Shown: positions 30,814 to 40,803 of the stretch, piece by piece
Layout of the letters: each line of letters begins with the position of its first letter
How positions within the stretch are numbered: the first letter of the stretch is position 1
Source: Oscillospiraceae bacterium
GTDB lineage: Bacteria; Bacillota; Clostridia; Oscillospirales; CAG-382
Reading direction: 5' to 3'
Assembly (NCBI GenBank): GCA_015065165.1
Contig: SVQU01000006.1
Coordinates: 19,128-83,127 of the forward strand
Length of the DNA stretch: 64,000 nt
Made by a program: the position numbers and the translations under genes
The notes under the pieces: generated by a model
What the model saw: the letters and a program-made list of their open reading frames with translations, nothing else
Told to the model about the DNA's origin: nothing
The model's database searches: none

Positions 30814-31986
30814 TTATTCGTAATCAACAAACATCAAGGGGTTTACGGGAACGTTATCGATACGAACCTCGAAATGGAGGTGGGGACCGAAGGAATAGCC
30901 TGTGTTACCGATAAGGCCGATTTCTTCGCCTGCTTCAACGATATCGCCGGGTTCTACCAAGCATTGGTTAAGGTGGGCATACAGGGTTGTTATACCGTCG
31001 CCGTGGTCGATAATAACACAATTGCCATAGCCGTTGCGAGAATCCTTGGCGTTGATAACAACACCTGCGCTGGCGGCAACAACAGCATCTTTAAAGCATC
31101 CGCCGTTTCTGCAGATATCAAGGCCGTTATGGTTTGTGCCCCAACGATAGCCGAAATAGGAGGAAATAACCAAGCCGTCCTCGGGATTATAAGGTCTGAC
31201 AAAGTTTGCAAGAGATGCGGTTGTCATACCGTCTGCACTTGTGCCGACACGGACAATTTCTTCTACCGCTTGGGTGGTAACCTCCAAGCAAAGGGGGTTA
31301 CGGCTTATTTCAACACCGTTAAGAGAAGTGATTTCGTAGGTTTGGATACCCTCGCCGTTAAAGCCTTCTTGAACCACCTTGGTGGTACCGTCCTTCATAG
31401 AATCGGTATAAACGGTTTTTGTTTCGTAATCGAGAACTACGTTTTCGCTATAAGTAGAAACAGAAGTAACCGAAAGGTTAACAGGAAGCTGTTCGCCCGA
31501 ATAGTTAAAAACGCTTTCACCCATAAGGGATGCGATATCTTCGACATAGGTTTCGGATGAATAATCACCGAAAATAATTTCAACACTATTGTTGAAGCTG
31601 TTATTTAAAGAAGCATCGATACCAAAGGAAGCAACACGGTTTGCCAAAGAGGCGGCAACAACGTTGTTTGCTTGTTCGGAAGTGTGGGTGGCGGCAACAA
31701 AATAGCCGTCAACATAAATACCGTATCCTGCGAAAATTTCGGGTGATGTTTCCACTTCGTCTGCGATGCTTTCGGTTGATGATATTTCTTGAATTTCGGG
31801 TTCGGCAGTATTACCTGCAAAAGCGAAAACACAAGAAAGAGCAACAACAAAAGCGAGAACAGACAAAACTGTTATTTTATTTTTAAGTATCTTTTGTAAA
31901 TTGACTGATATGTTCGCCAAAAGCGCAACCTCCGCCATATAATTCTTAGGTATTATACAGGATAAATATGAACAGATTGTTAACAC
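30814..31986 (-). CDS. M23 family metallopeptidase (LytM) with G5-like domain
   Basis: SSYFGYRWGTNHNGLDI...GNCVIIDHGDGITTLYAHL...GNTGYSFGPHLHFEVR; true start may be the internal MAEVALLANIS. Confidence 0.9.
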   Translation of the reverse strand: MLTICSYLSCIIPKNYMAEVALLANISVNLQKILKNKITVLSVLAFVVALSCVFAFAGNTAEPEIQEISSTESIADEVETSPEIFAGYGIYVDGYFVAATHTSEQANNVVAASLANRVASFGIDASLNNSFNNSVEIIFGDYSSETYVEDIASLMGESVFNYSGEQLPVNLSVTSVSTYSENVVLDYETKTVYTDSMKDGTTKVVQEGFNGEGIQTYEITSLNGVEISRNPLCLEVTTQAVEEIVRVGTSADGMTTASLANFVRPYNPEDGLVISSYFGYRWGTNHNGLDICRNGGCFKDAVVAASAGVVINAKDSRNGYGNCVIIDHGDGITTLYAHLNQCLVEPGDIVEAGEEIGLIGNTGYSFGPHLHFEVRIDNVPVNPLMFVDYE

Positions 31987-32144
31987 AAATTAAACTTTTT
32001 TCGGTAGAGTTTTGGCGCAGACGCATATATTAGGTAAAATCAAGGGGTTTTATAAGATTTAATTTAACAAAAACTATTGAAAATAAAAATAAAGAGATGT
32101 ATAATGTCAGTTGTAATAAATTGTTTTGAAAGGCTTTTTTAGTT

Positions 32145-33209
32145 ATGGAAATCAAACGTACACTTACTACCGAACCCAAGGCTAAACCCACAGGCGCTTT
32201 AGGTTTCGGCAAAATATTTACCGACCATATGTTTATTATGGACTACTCTACCGAAATGGGTTGGCACGATGCAAGAATCGTTCCCTTTGGTGAAATTTCT
32301 CTTTCCCCTGCGAGCATGGTTTTCCACTATGGTCAGGAAATGTTCGAGGGTATGAAGGCTTACAAGACTAAGGACGGCAGAATACTTTTGTTCCGTCCTG
32401 AGAAGAATATTGAAAGAATGAACAACACCAACGTGAGAATGTGTATTCCCCAGGTTGATATGAAGGACGTTCTTACCGCTATTGAGGAGCTTGTTTTGGT
32501 TGACCAGGATTGGATTCCCACCGAGCCCGGCACTTCTCTTTACATCCGTCCCTTTATTATCGCTACCGACCCCTTCCTTGGTGTTCATCCTTCCCACACT
32601 TATAAGTTTATGATAATCCTCTCCCCCGTTGGTGCATATTATGCGGGCGGTTTGGCTCCCGTTAAGATTTGCGTTGAGGATGAATACGTTCGCGCAGTTA
32701 AGGGCGGTACAGGTTATGCTAAGGTTGGCGGTAACTATGCGGCTTCCTTGAAGGGTCAGGAAAAGGCAGAAGAAAAGGGTTATGCTCAGGTTCTTTGGCT
32801 TGACGGTATCGAGCACAAATACATCGACGAGGTTGGCGCCATGAACGTATTTTTCGTTATCGGCGACAAGGTTGTTACTCCTAAGCTCGAAGGCAACATT
32901 CTTCCCGGTGTTACCAGAGATTCTGTTATTAACTATCTTACCGCAAAGGGTTATTCTGTTGAAGAACGCAGAATTTCCATTGACGAGGTATATGAAGCAG
33001 GTATGAACGGCGAGCTTAAGGAAATGTTCGGTACAGGTACTGCGGCTGTTATCTCCCCTGTTGGTCTTCTTGACTGGCACGGCAAGATTTTGAACATTAA
33101 CAACGGCGAAATCGGTGAAATCGCGCAGATGCTTTATGATGATATCACCGGTATTCAGTTTGGCGAAAAGAAAGATGATTTTGGATGGAGCCACGAAATA
33201 AAGAGATAA
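32145..33209 (+). CDS. ilvE: Branched-chain amino acid aminotransferase
   Basis: FHYGQEMFEGMKAYKTKDGRILLFRPEKN, GGNYAASLKGQEKAEEKGYAQVLWLDG, EMFGTGTAAVISPVG. Confidence 0.95.
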   Translation: MEIKRTLTTEPKAKPTGALGFGKIFTDHMFIMDYSTEMGWHDARIVPFGEISLSPASMVFHYGQEMFEGMKAYKTKDGRILLFRPEKNIERMNNTNVRMCIPQVDMKDVLTAIEELVLVDQDWIPTEPGTSLYIRPFIIATDPFLGVHPSHTYKFMIILSPVGAYYAGGLAPVKICVEDEYVRAVKGGTGYAKVGGNYAASLKGQEKAEEKGYAQVLWLDGIEHKYIDEVGAMNVFFVIGDKVVTPKLEGNILPGVTRDSVINYLTAKGYSVEERRISIDEVYEAGMNGELKEMFGTGTAAVISPVGLLDWHGKILNINNGEIGEIAQMLYDDITGIQFGEKKDDFGWSHEIKR

Positions 33210-34432
33210 TTTCGGAAGAAATTATCGGACCAGACAACTTAATTTCACAAGAAAACGAAAATGCCGCGGCGGATGAACAAACCGCGGCTTTTTGTGATGA
33301 AGAAAACCAAGAAACAGAAAATAAAGCTTCGTTTAAGGATTTCTTCCAAGAATTCTTTACACGGAAATTCAAAATTGTGTGCATTGCATTTTTGTGCGCC
33401 TTGGCGGTATATATTCTTTCGAGATTTATCCCCGCTTTTGCAGAATTTTGGACAAGATATCCCGCCCAAGGAATTCGATTTATTATGGCGAAGCTTACGG
33501 GATGGATTCCCTTTTCGGTGGCGGAATGTTTAATTCTTTCTCTGCCCGTTATTTGCGCGGCGTATATAACTGCATCGATGATTGCCACAAAAAGGGATGA
33601 AAGCAACTATACCTTTTACAAGTGGATTCGTCCTATGGTTTCGTTGGTATTAATTATCTTTACCTTGTTTCTTTCGATGTTCGGTCCCGCTTACGGTAGG
33701 CTTAGGCTTTCGGAAAACCTTGGGATTGAGCAAAAGGACGTTTCGGCAAACGAGCTTGTGGAAACTGCAACCATTATTTCACAAAAGGTTAGCGCAGAGC
33801 TTGAAAGCATCAATTTTGATTACAGCGGGGCTTCGGTTTTGCCCTATGATTATTGGGAATTAAGGGAAAAGATAAACGACGCATTTGACGAATATGCATC
33901 GGGGGTTGATTACGTTTCGCATTTTGATTCCAACCCCAAGCCTATTGCGGTTTCTGAGGTTATGACTTACACCCACATTTCGGGCGTATACACCTTTATG
34001 ACAGGTGAAGCAAACATCAACACCAATTATCCCAACTTCCTTATGCCCTTTACTATGGCCCACGAAATGGCACATCAAAGAGGCATTGCAAGAGAGGACG
34101 AGGCAAATTTCGTTGCGTTTTTGGTTTGTACCGGCAGTGATGACGCTTACATTCGATACAGTGGTTATGCGAATATGCTTAATTATATGTTAACGGCTAT
34201 TGCCAACGCAGACGTTGCGCTTTATGCAGACTTTGCGGTTAACGTTTTGCCCCATGATATTGCAAGAGAGTTTGTGGCATATTCCAGATTCTTCGACAAA
34301 TACCGCGAAAGCGTTGCCAGTGATATCACAGGTGCGGTAAACAACACCTTTTTACAATCGCAAGGTCAAAAGGAAGGCACAAAAAGTTATGGTCTTGTTG
34401 TTGATTTGGCGGTTGCTTATTACAAGCAGTAG
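33185..34432 (+). CDS. DUF3810 domain-containing membrane protein with HExxH
   Basis: N-terminal TM segments and AHEMAHQRGIAREDEANFVAFLVC. Confidence 0.85.
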   Translation: MEPRNKEIISEEIIGPDNLISQENENAAADEQTAAFCDEENQETENKASFKDFFQEFFTRKFKIVCIAFLCALAVYILSRFIPAFAEFWTRYPAQGIRFIMAKLTGWIPFSVAECLILSLPVICAAYITASMIATKRDESNYTFYKWIRPMVSLVLIIFTLFLSMFGPAYGRLRLSENLGIEQKDVSANELVETATIISQKVSAELESINFDYSGASVLPYDYWELREKINDAFDEYASGVDYVSHFDSNPKPIAVSEVMTYTHISGVYTFMTGEANINTNYPNFLMPFTMAHEMAHQRGIAREDEANFVAFLVCTGSDDAYIRYSGYANMLNYMLTAIANADVALYADFAVNVLPHDIAREFVAYSRFFDKYRESVASDITGAVNNTFLQSQGQKEGTKSYGLVVDLAVAYYKQ

Positions 34433-34454
34433 TTAAATTTTCTTTTCATACAGC

Positions 34455-34482
34455 AAAAAACACCGCCGCAGCGGTGTTTTTT
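34455..34482. terminator. Bidirectional terminator between convergent genes
   Basis: AAAAAACACCGC-CGCA-GCGGTGTTTTTT. Confidence 0.8.
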
Positions 34483-36649
34483 ATTGCAATTTTGCATCTA
34501 TAAAAGCGATTTTTCCGTTTTCGTCAAGCTTTAGCTTGGAATCGAACTTCTTGCCTGTTTTACCTGTAAAGCCTTTTATAACTGCGGTTTCTCCGTCTTT
34601 TAAAAGCTTTGTAACTTGATTTTCGGTAAGCTTCTTCCCTGCCACTGTCATAGACATTATAAATTTACAGCCCTCTTTTGATGCAGAGCAGATATATCCC
34701 TTTTCCTCTACGATATTAACGGGTTTTCCGCAAAGGGGGCATTTCACACCGTCTAAAACCGTGCCGTAATTACATTGGGTTAGGGCAACTTTAGAATTAA
34801 TAACACGAACCCAATTTGCCACCGTGGTCTCGAAATCACGGCGGAATGCGGAGGCATCCTCGGTTCCCCTTGCTATATCCGCAAGACGGCGTTCCCATTT
34901 TGCGGTGAGCTCGGCGGATTTAATTTGCTCTAAGGGAAGTTTTTTTATAAGGTCTATTCCCTTTTCGGTTGCGCGCAGAGTTTTCTTTTCGCGGACGATA
35001 TATTCTCGCTGTATCAGAGTTTGAATTATCGCGGCACGTGTTGCCTCGGTACCGATACCGCCGGTTTTAGGGTCGGACATAAGCTTTTTCAGTTCGGCGT
35101 CGTCCAAATCCTTACCTGCGGAAAGCATTGCGGCAAGAATGGTTTTATCTGTATAGCGTTTGGGCGGCTCTGTCATTTTATCACAAAGCTTATAATCGCC
35201 CTTTAGAACCTCGCCAACCTCCATATCGGGGAGGATTTCGGTTTTGGAGGCATCCCCTACAATCATCCAGCCTGCATCGGCAATTATAGAACCGTTGGCT
35301 TTAAAGGTTTCGCCGTTTACGTCGATTGTAACCTTGGTTTGCTCTAAGGTGGCGGGACCGTAAAGCATTTTTATTACCGAACGGCAGATAAGGTCATAAA
35401 CCTTTTTATGCTCGTCGGGCAAGCCCTTTGGAATATTACCCGTGGGAATTATTGCAAAGTGGGATTCCACTTTTTTATTATCAAAATAATGTTTTTTATC
35501 GAAGGTACGCGGTCTGCCGTTGATTAGATTTTGATAAATAGAAACCGTGGCGAGTTTATTCAGAACGTTATTTACCGTGGGTTCCATATCCTCGGTGAGA
35601 TATTGGGAATTGGTACGGGGATAGGTTGTAAAACCGTCGTCATAAAGCTTTTGGACGATTTCAAGGGTTTTATCAAGGGTAAATCCAAATTTGGAGTTAG
35701 CGTCCATTTGCAAAGCCGAAAGACTATAAAGTAAGGGCGGTTCTTTTTTTACCTTTTTCTTCTTTATATCCGAAACCACACCGTCGTGTCCGTTGATTTT
35801 CTCGAACAGTTCTTCTGCCTTGGATTTTTCAAGGATTTTCTCTTGGCTGTGCTTTGCCTTAAAGGATTCGCCCTTTTGGTTAGTGAATTCGGCTTCTATT
35901 GCCCAATAGGGGCTTTTTTTAAATTCGGTTACGGCAATTTCCCTATCTACAAGCATAGCAAGGGTTGGGGTTTGTACTCTGCCGATGCTCATTACACCTG
36001 CGCCGGGGTTTTTAAGAGTCATCGCAACAGTTAGGTTTGCGCCAACAACCCAATCGGCTATACCGCGCATTCTGCCCGCGGATTCGGTATTTTTCATTTC
36101 TTCGCCGTTCTTTATATTTTTAGTGAAGCCTTCTATTATCCCCTCTTTGGTTTGAGAGGTAAAGCAAGCGCGTTTAACGGGCTTATCAACACCCGAAAGC
36201 TCATAGATATATGCAAAGATAACCTCGCCCTCGCGGTCAAAGTCGGTGGCGTTAATTATCATATCGCTTTTTTGGAAAAGGTCCTTAACTATATTAAACT
36301 GCTTTGCAACCTTGGAATCCCAGCTTGAATTATTGCTTGTACGAAGCATAATTTCATATTCGTTAGGGATATAGGGCAAGGGCATTGCGCGCCAATTTTT
36401 ATAGGAAGGAACGTAATCGGCGGCTTGCTTTAGCGAGCATAAATGTCCGAACCCCCAGGTTATATAGCAATCGTGGCCTTTGTATTGGATTTTTAAATAT
36501 CCGTCTTTATTTTGCTGTGATTTAACAGCCTTTTCGTTTGCTTTAAGGGAGGAAAACTCAACGGTTTTGCCGTTTGACAGATATATTTTATCCAACGCGG
36601 CGGCAATTTTATTGCCCACGTCGGGCTTTTCGGCAAGTATTGTAACCAT
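34481..36649 (-). CDS. topB: DNA topoisomerase III
   Basis: AEKPDVGNKIAAAL, INATDFDREGEVIF, SIGRVQTPTLAMLVDRE, TYPRTNSQYL. Confidence 0.95.
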   Translation of the reverse strand: MVTILAEKPDVGNKIAAALDKIYLSNGKTVEFSSLKANEKAVKSQQNKDGYLKIQYKGHDCYITWGFGHLCSLKQAADYVPSYKNWRAMPLPYIPNEYEIMLRTSNNSSWDSKVAKQFNIVKDLFQKSDMIINATDFDREGEVIFAYIYELSGVDKPVKRACFTSQTKEGIIEGFTKNIKNGEEMKNTESAGRMRGIADWVVGANLTVAMTLKNPGAGVMSIGRVQTPTLAMLVDREIAVTEFKKSPYWAIEAEFTNQKGESFKAKHSQEKILEKSKAEELFEKINGHDGVVSDIKKKKVKKEPPLLYSLSALQMDANSKFGFTLDKTLEIVQKLYDDGFTTYPRTNSQYLTEDMEPTVNNVLNKLATVSIYQNLINGRPRTFDKKHYFDNKKVESHFAIIPTGNIPKGLPDEHKKVYDLICRSVIKMLYGPATLEQTKVTIDVNGETFKANGSIIADAGWMIVGDASKTEILPDMEVGEVLKGDYKLCDKMTEPPKRYTDKTILAAMLSAGKDLDDAELKKLMSDPKTGGIGTEATRAAIIQTLIQREYIVREKKTLRATEKGIDLIKKLPLEQIKSAELTAKWERRLADIARGTEDASAFRRDFETTVANWVRVINSKVALTQCNYGTVLDGVKCPLCGKPVNIVEEKGYICSASKEGCKFIMSMTVAGKKLTENQVTKLLKDGETAVIKGFTGKTGKKFDSKLKLDENGKIAFIDAKLQ

Positions 36650-36811
36650 ATATTTCTCCTCTCTTTTTTCGTCATCCTTATGATTTTAACTTAGCTTTAA
36701 TAAATTGTCAAGTTTTTATATAGTTAGTTTTATTTCCTTGACATTTGGAATAAAGTTTAGTATAATTGCGGTTGTGGTGTTTTGGTAATCAATTTAGAGG
36801 ATTTAGATTTC

Positions 36812-37078
36812 ATGAAGATATTTAAAACCATGTTTTTCGTTAGTCTTGTTGTTCTTATCATTCTTCTTATTTTTGTTGCAACTGCAGTTGTTTCTGCTGT
36901 TTCTCTTGAAAACAGTAATACAGAAAGTGTCGCTATAATCGGCGGTGCCGACGGCCCTACCGCAATTTTGATTACCAGTACGCTTATTTTTGATCATCCG
37001 ACGTTTAGATTGCTCATCTTGGTTGCGATTGTGTTTATCGTTTCTTCAGTTGGATGGTTGGTAAGTCGAAAGAAGTAA
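36812..37078 (+). CDS. Small two-TM protein carrying an OadB-like GGADGPTAI motif
   Basis: MKIFKTMFFVSLVVLIILLIFVATAVVSAVSLENSNTESVAIIGGADGPTAILITSTLIFDHPTFRLLILVAIVFIVSSVGWLVSRKK; alternative start at 36782. Confidence 0.6.
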   Translation: MKIFKTMFFVSLVVLIILLIFVATAVVSAVSLENSNTESVAIIGGADGPTAILITSTLIFDHPTFRLLILVAIVFIVSSVGWLVSRKK

Positions 37079-37100
37079 TTTTAGACGGTCAATATTATTT

Positions 37101-37142
37101 CGAGGTGTGGCGCAATGGTAGCGCGCTTGCTTTGGGAGCAAG
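37101..37142 (+). tRNA. 5' half of a disrupted tRNA-Pro(UGG)
   Basis: CGAGGTG-TG-GCGC-AATGGTA-GCGC-G-CTTGC-TTTGGGA-GCAAG: acceptor 5' strand, D arm and anticodon arm present, no T arm follows. Confidence 0.85.
37129..37142. repeat. Left attachment-site-like core GCTTTGGGAGCAAG
   Basis: Exact 14-bp match to 45870..45883. Confidence 0.75.
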
Positions 37143-37242
37143 TGATATTCCCCTACTTCACCAATTGCACAAAAGCCGAAACCCCTTGATTTCACTTGAT
37201 TTTTTGTTGTTTTATTTTTTGTGTTTTTATCAAAAATGTGAT

Positions 37243-37268
37243 TTTGACCACAATTTTGACCACAATTG
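37243..37268. repeat. 26-bp island-end repeat, left copy
   Basis: TTTGACCACAAT-TTTGACCACAAT-TG, identical to 45727..45752. Confidence 0.9.
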
Positions 37269-37324
37269 ATTTACTTATTTATAAGCAATTTTCTACCATT
37301 ATATATTATAATTTAATAATATTT

Positions 37325-37400
37325 CGGGGTGTAGCGCAGTTGGGAGCGCGCGACATTTGGGATGTTGAGGCCGCAGGTTCGAACCCTGTCACTCCGACCA
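37325..37400 (+). tRNA. tRNA-Pro(UGG), intact
   Basis: CGGGGTG-TA-GCGC-AGTTGGGA-GCGC-G-CGACA-TTTGGGA-TGTTG-AGGCC-GCAGG-TTCGAAC-CCTGT-CACTCCG-A-CCA, complete cloverleaf with encoded CCA. Confidence 0.95.
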
Positions 37401-37463
37401 GAATAGCGGTTTTGACCGCATACGAAAGCCGCAAAGTAGGGATACTTTGCGGCTTTTCAAGTC

Positions 37464-38663
37464 TTGGAGGTTTATATGTGCATCTCGAAATATATATTTA
37501 GCAAAATCGGATTTATCATCAAGAAAAAAACTATTCGGAGGAAAATCGTGAAAAAACATAACTGGGTACAAAATATAAATTACAAAAAATTTATTGCACC
37601 ATTTGAAATTAGTTCTGGTAATCAATATCTTTCCGAACTAAAGACTCTATTAGACCTTTTTGTGGACGAACTAATAAATTGCAAAGCAGAAGAAACCATA
37701 GTTTCTGTTGCAAAACTTTACAGAGACAAAATTATTAATTCAATAGAACTGTATTATCAAGGAAATATTATAGATGCCCAAAGCACTATAAATGAACTAA
37801 TTGATGATTTTAGCGATGACTCCATTGCAATTTCGCATATTAATGACAGCATCGCCTTCCCTTCCCCGCGAAAGGGGGTTAAATCTGAGGTTCAATTCTT
37901 TAGAGCAAGACTTACCGAAAATGTAACAGATTTCCCTGCAAAAGATATGTTGCACATTCCATTTTCCAAACGCGATATTGTAAAGGGTGAACGTTTTAGT
38001 ATACCTGGATTACCTTGTTTATATTTGGCTAATTCAACATATACATGTTGGATTGAAATGGGTTGTCCTGCAGATCATAAATTTAATGTATCGCCTGTTG
38101 TGTTAGACAATACTCAAAGAATTTTCAATCTAACTGTATCTATACGCGACCTAATGGATTATACAACTATCGAAAACTCTGAAAACGACAACCATGAAGA
38201 GAGCATCATCGCCTTAATCAAGCTTTTAATGTTGTCGATGGGAACATCTTTCAACGTAGCTTCAGGTAGTGATCGCAACTTCAAGGCTGAATATATACTG
38301 CCACAAATGATCATGTTAGCCTGCAAACATAGGAACCTGGATGGTGTTACATACTATTCTAAGAAAGTTACAGATGATATTTTTGCACATGTTGTAGGTG
38401 TAAATTTAGTTTTGTTTGCATCTTATAACGGTGAAAAAGAACTTTCTAATATTTGCGAACATATTGAAATTAGCGATTCTTTTAATTATTCAATGTTTAA
38501 ACAATTAATGCCGAGTTTGCTTTGCAAATCATACGATCTGCGTATATTAGATTCTCCATATATAACTAATATCGGTTCGTTCGACCGACAGTTCCCTTAT
38601 CGAGAAACACAATTTTTCGCTTTTGATCAGTATTTATTTGCAAACTGGAACCGCGGGCACTAA
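37464..38663 (+). CDS. RES-domain protein (putative NAD+-targeting enzyme)
   Basis: FFRARLTE...GERFSIPGLPCLYLANSTYTCWIEMG...RNLDGVTYYSKK follows the spacing of RES-family R/Y/E/S residues. Confidence 0.7.
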   Translation: MEVYMCISKYIFSKIGFIIKKKTIRRKIVKKHNWVQNINYKKFIAPFEISSGNQYLSELKTLLDLFVDELINCKAEETIVSVAKLYRDKIINSIELYYQGNIIDAQSTINELIDDFSDDSIAISHINDSIAFPSPRKGVKSEVQFFRARLTENVTDFPAKDMLHIPFSKRDIVKGERFSIPGLPCLYLANSTYTCWIEMGCPADHKFNVSPVVLDNTQRIFNLTVSIRDLMDYTTIENSENDNHEESIIALIKLLMLSMGTSFNVASGSDRNFKAEYILPQMIMLACKHRNLDGVTYYSKKVTDDIFAHVVGVNLVLFASYNGEKELSNICEHIEISDSFNYSMFKQLMPSLLCKSYDLRILDSPYITNIGSFDRQFPYRETQFFAFDQYLFANWNRGH

Positions 38664-38680
38664 AAAGGATTGAGAATAGA

Positions 38681-39967
38681 ATGAAAAAAGAAATCAAAAA
38701 ATGTATTAAATACTATTTAAGAAATATCGATTCCGAGGCATTTCGGGAATACGTTAAAAAGTCCGAAGAAAATGGTACGAGAGTGCATCAAGAGTATATA
38801 AAAGAGAAAAAACCTCAATGGGCAAATCGCACTGATTATTTTGAGGAAAGCACTATTGCTCGGATTATCATTGGAGATGTTTTATCTAATGATGGGGTTG
38901 TTAAACTTTTAAAGAAACTTTATGCACTACCCAAAAATAAATTTAAAGTAAAAAACTATTACAAAAAGCCACCTTTAAAAAACAAGTATGATTATATACG
39001 TCTTCAGTATACCCACTCCGGAATAGGTAGATTTGCAGAAATCGAATTTTTAGATGATAAATATATCAAACGTATAGAAATCAGTTGGAGCCAAATCAAT
39101 AATTATTTTGCTTTTATAGAGTATTCTTTTTGGTTCCATAAGTGTTTGGACGAAACACTCTACGGCAATTTCATTTCTGAAAACCTGCCTAAATTGACAA
39201 AAAAAGATTATATTACTTGGTATCACATAAAGAATGACAAAGAAGATAAATACAAGGATAATTATATGGCGTTACAGCAAATGCACACTGAATTTTTCAA
39301 TGTTGTTTGCCAACACTATATAACTACCCTGTTGTATAGTGAGCAAGGATCTACTAATCTTCTATTAAACATTACATTTTTTGTGAGAGAGAAACCCATT
39401 GACATTTCGACCTTGTATATTAGTGATTTTGGGGAAGCGTTTTATAACCGAAAAGGGAATTACATTATAGTTAGTGATTTTCATGGCGATCGTCATTGTC
39501 TTTATTCTGGAAATAATAGGATTCCTAATTTTAATCCATGCGGATATATTTCTAAATACGGAAATGACTTTTACTATAAGTTTTTCGGAGAAAAAGAATT
39601 AAAGAATTTTGAATATGAATTTTCCAAATATACGAACGGAAGAACGAAAGCTAAATACAACAAAAAGATAATAAGACTTCTGAATAAAATTCAGAGTCTC
39701 TCTGATTACGAATATCCCAATTCTTCAAAATTTTACTCTGGTTTCAAAGAGTCTTGGGATTTCTATGTAGGTAACGAAACGGAAGATATCAAGAAATGGC
39801 ATGGTAATAATCTGAAAAAAATCAAAAATATTTTCGAAAAGAACTTTGAATACCTAAAGGTTCTTACCGAAATAAATTATACTCGGAGCAATCATTCGAT
39901 ATCCATTATTGCAGCTGTGATTTCTGTGGTAGCAACGATCATATCATTAGTAGCTATTTTTGTGTGA
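38681..39967 (+). CDS. Hypothetical protein with C-terminal transmembrane anchor
   Basis: 428-aa ORF 17 bp after the RES gene; terminal IIAAVISVVATIISLVAIFV. Confidence 0.65.
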   Translation: MKKEIKKCIKYYLRNIDSEAFREYVKKSEENGTRVHQEYIKEKKPQWANRTDYFEESTIARIIIGDVLSNDGVVKLLKKLYALPKNKFKVKNYYKKPPLKNKYDYIRLQYTHSGIGRFAEIEFLDDKYIKRIEISWSQINNYFAFIEYSFWFHKCLDETLYGNFISENLPKLTKKDYITWYHIKNDKEDKYKDNYMALQQMHTEFFNVVCQHYITTLLYSEQGSTNLLLNITFFVREKPIDISTLYISDFGEAFYNRKGNYIIVSDFHGDRHCLYSGNNRIPNFNPCGYISKYGNDFYYKFFGEKELKNFEYEFSKYTNGRTKAKYNKKIIRLLNKIQSLSDYEYPNSSKFYSGFKESWDFYVGNETEDIKKWHGNNLKKIKNIFEKNFEYLKVLTEINYTRSNHSISIIAAVISVVATIISLVAIFV

Positions 39968-40006
39968 TTTTCAAAATCCTTTTCTTTGTTTACTCCGAAC
40001 TAACCA

Positions 40007-40030
40007 TTGAGGGCGCCTTAATCGGCGCCC
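40007..40030 (+). terminator. Rho-independent terminator of the RES/428-aa gene pair
   Basis: GAGGGCGCC-TTAATC-GGCGCCCTC followed by TTTT; also overlaps the end of the integrase remnant. Confidence 0.75.
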
Positions 40031-40581
40031 TCTTTTAGTTTTGCTTTTTCTTCCTCTATTTCCGCTTTCTTGATTTTTATCATTTCGTCGAGCTTTTGTT
40101 CACATTCTTCAAGCGAATGTGTGTAGACGTTACAAGCAACTCTTTTGCCTTGTGCGTTGGTGGGCGTGTATCTACCTTCCCACAAGTTTTCTCCGATTCT
40201 ATAGATTCCACCAGTTCCGCTTCTTCTTATTTTACCTTTATATGGCTTAAACTCCACTTTCACGGGAGCTTTAGAATCTTCTATTGCCGTTATTTCAATT
40301 TCACTTTCTTCTATTATGGTGTCACTTCTGCACATATGTGCATCAATTTTCATCGCTGCATTATTAAGCATTTCGTTTGTAATGTGGCTATATATATCCA
40401 ACGTTGTTGACGATGACTTATGTCCTATAATTCGGGAGAGTGTTTTTATATCCATACCGTGTTCGAGAGCCATCGTAGCGAAGGTATGACGCAAATCGTG
40501 GAATCGTATTCTCTTGCAATCTGATCTTTCCAATATCTGCTGACATTTTCTATATAAATGATACCAAACAAATACTTCCAA
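40018..40581 (-). pseudogene. Tyrosine recombinase/integrase, 5'-truncated remnant
   Basis: FHDLRHTFATMALEHGMDIKTLSRIIGHKSSSTTLDIYSHIT catalytic C-terminus present, N-terminal domains absent. Confidence 0.85.
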
Positions 40582-40803
40582 TGAATGATAATAGATATAG
40601 CATTAGTTTTAAAGAAAAAGAACATTTTACTAAACTAATCTTTGGGGTTCCCATCAAAGATGTTTGCGAAGGAAAAATTGTTTCCCCAACCATAAGAAAA
40701 TTTAACAAATCATTCGTTTTTAAAGGAAGTAATGCAATTGTTGTTATTAGTAATAACAAATATACCTTCATGCACGACAACATAAGCATCGAATTTGCAT
40801 TAA

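Noticed and set aside
32199-33194. 331-aa minus-strand ORF over ilvE
   Set aside because: Antisense shadow of a canonical aminotransferase gene.
37143-37170. Left tRNA fragment tail (TGATATTCCCCTACTTCACCA) as a compressed but intact tRNA 3' end
   Set aside because: Some resemblance to ACTTCGACCA, but far too short for variable loop plus T arm; at best a decayed copy.
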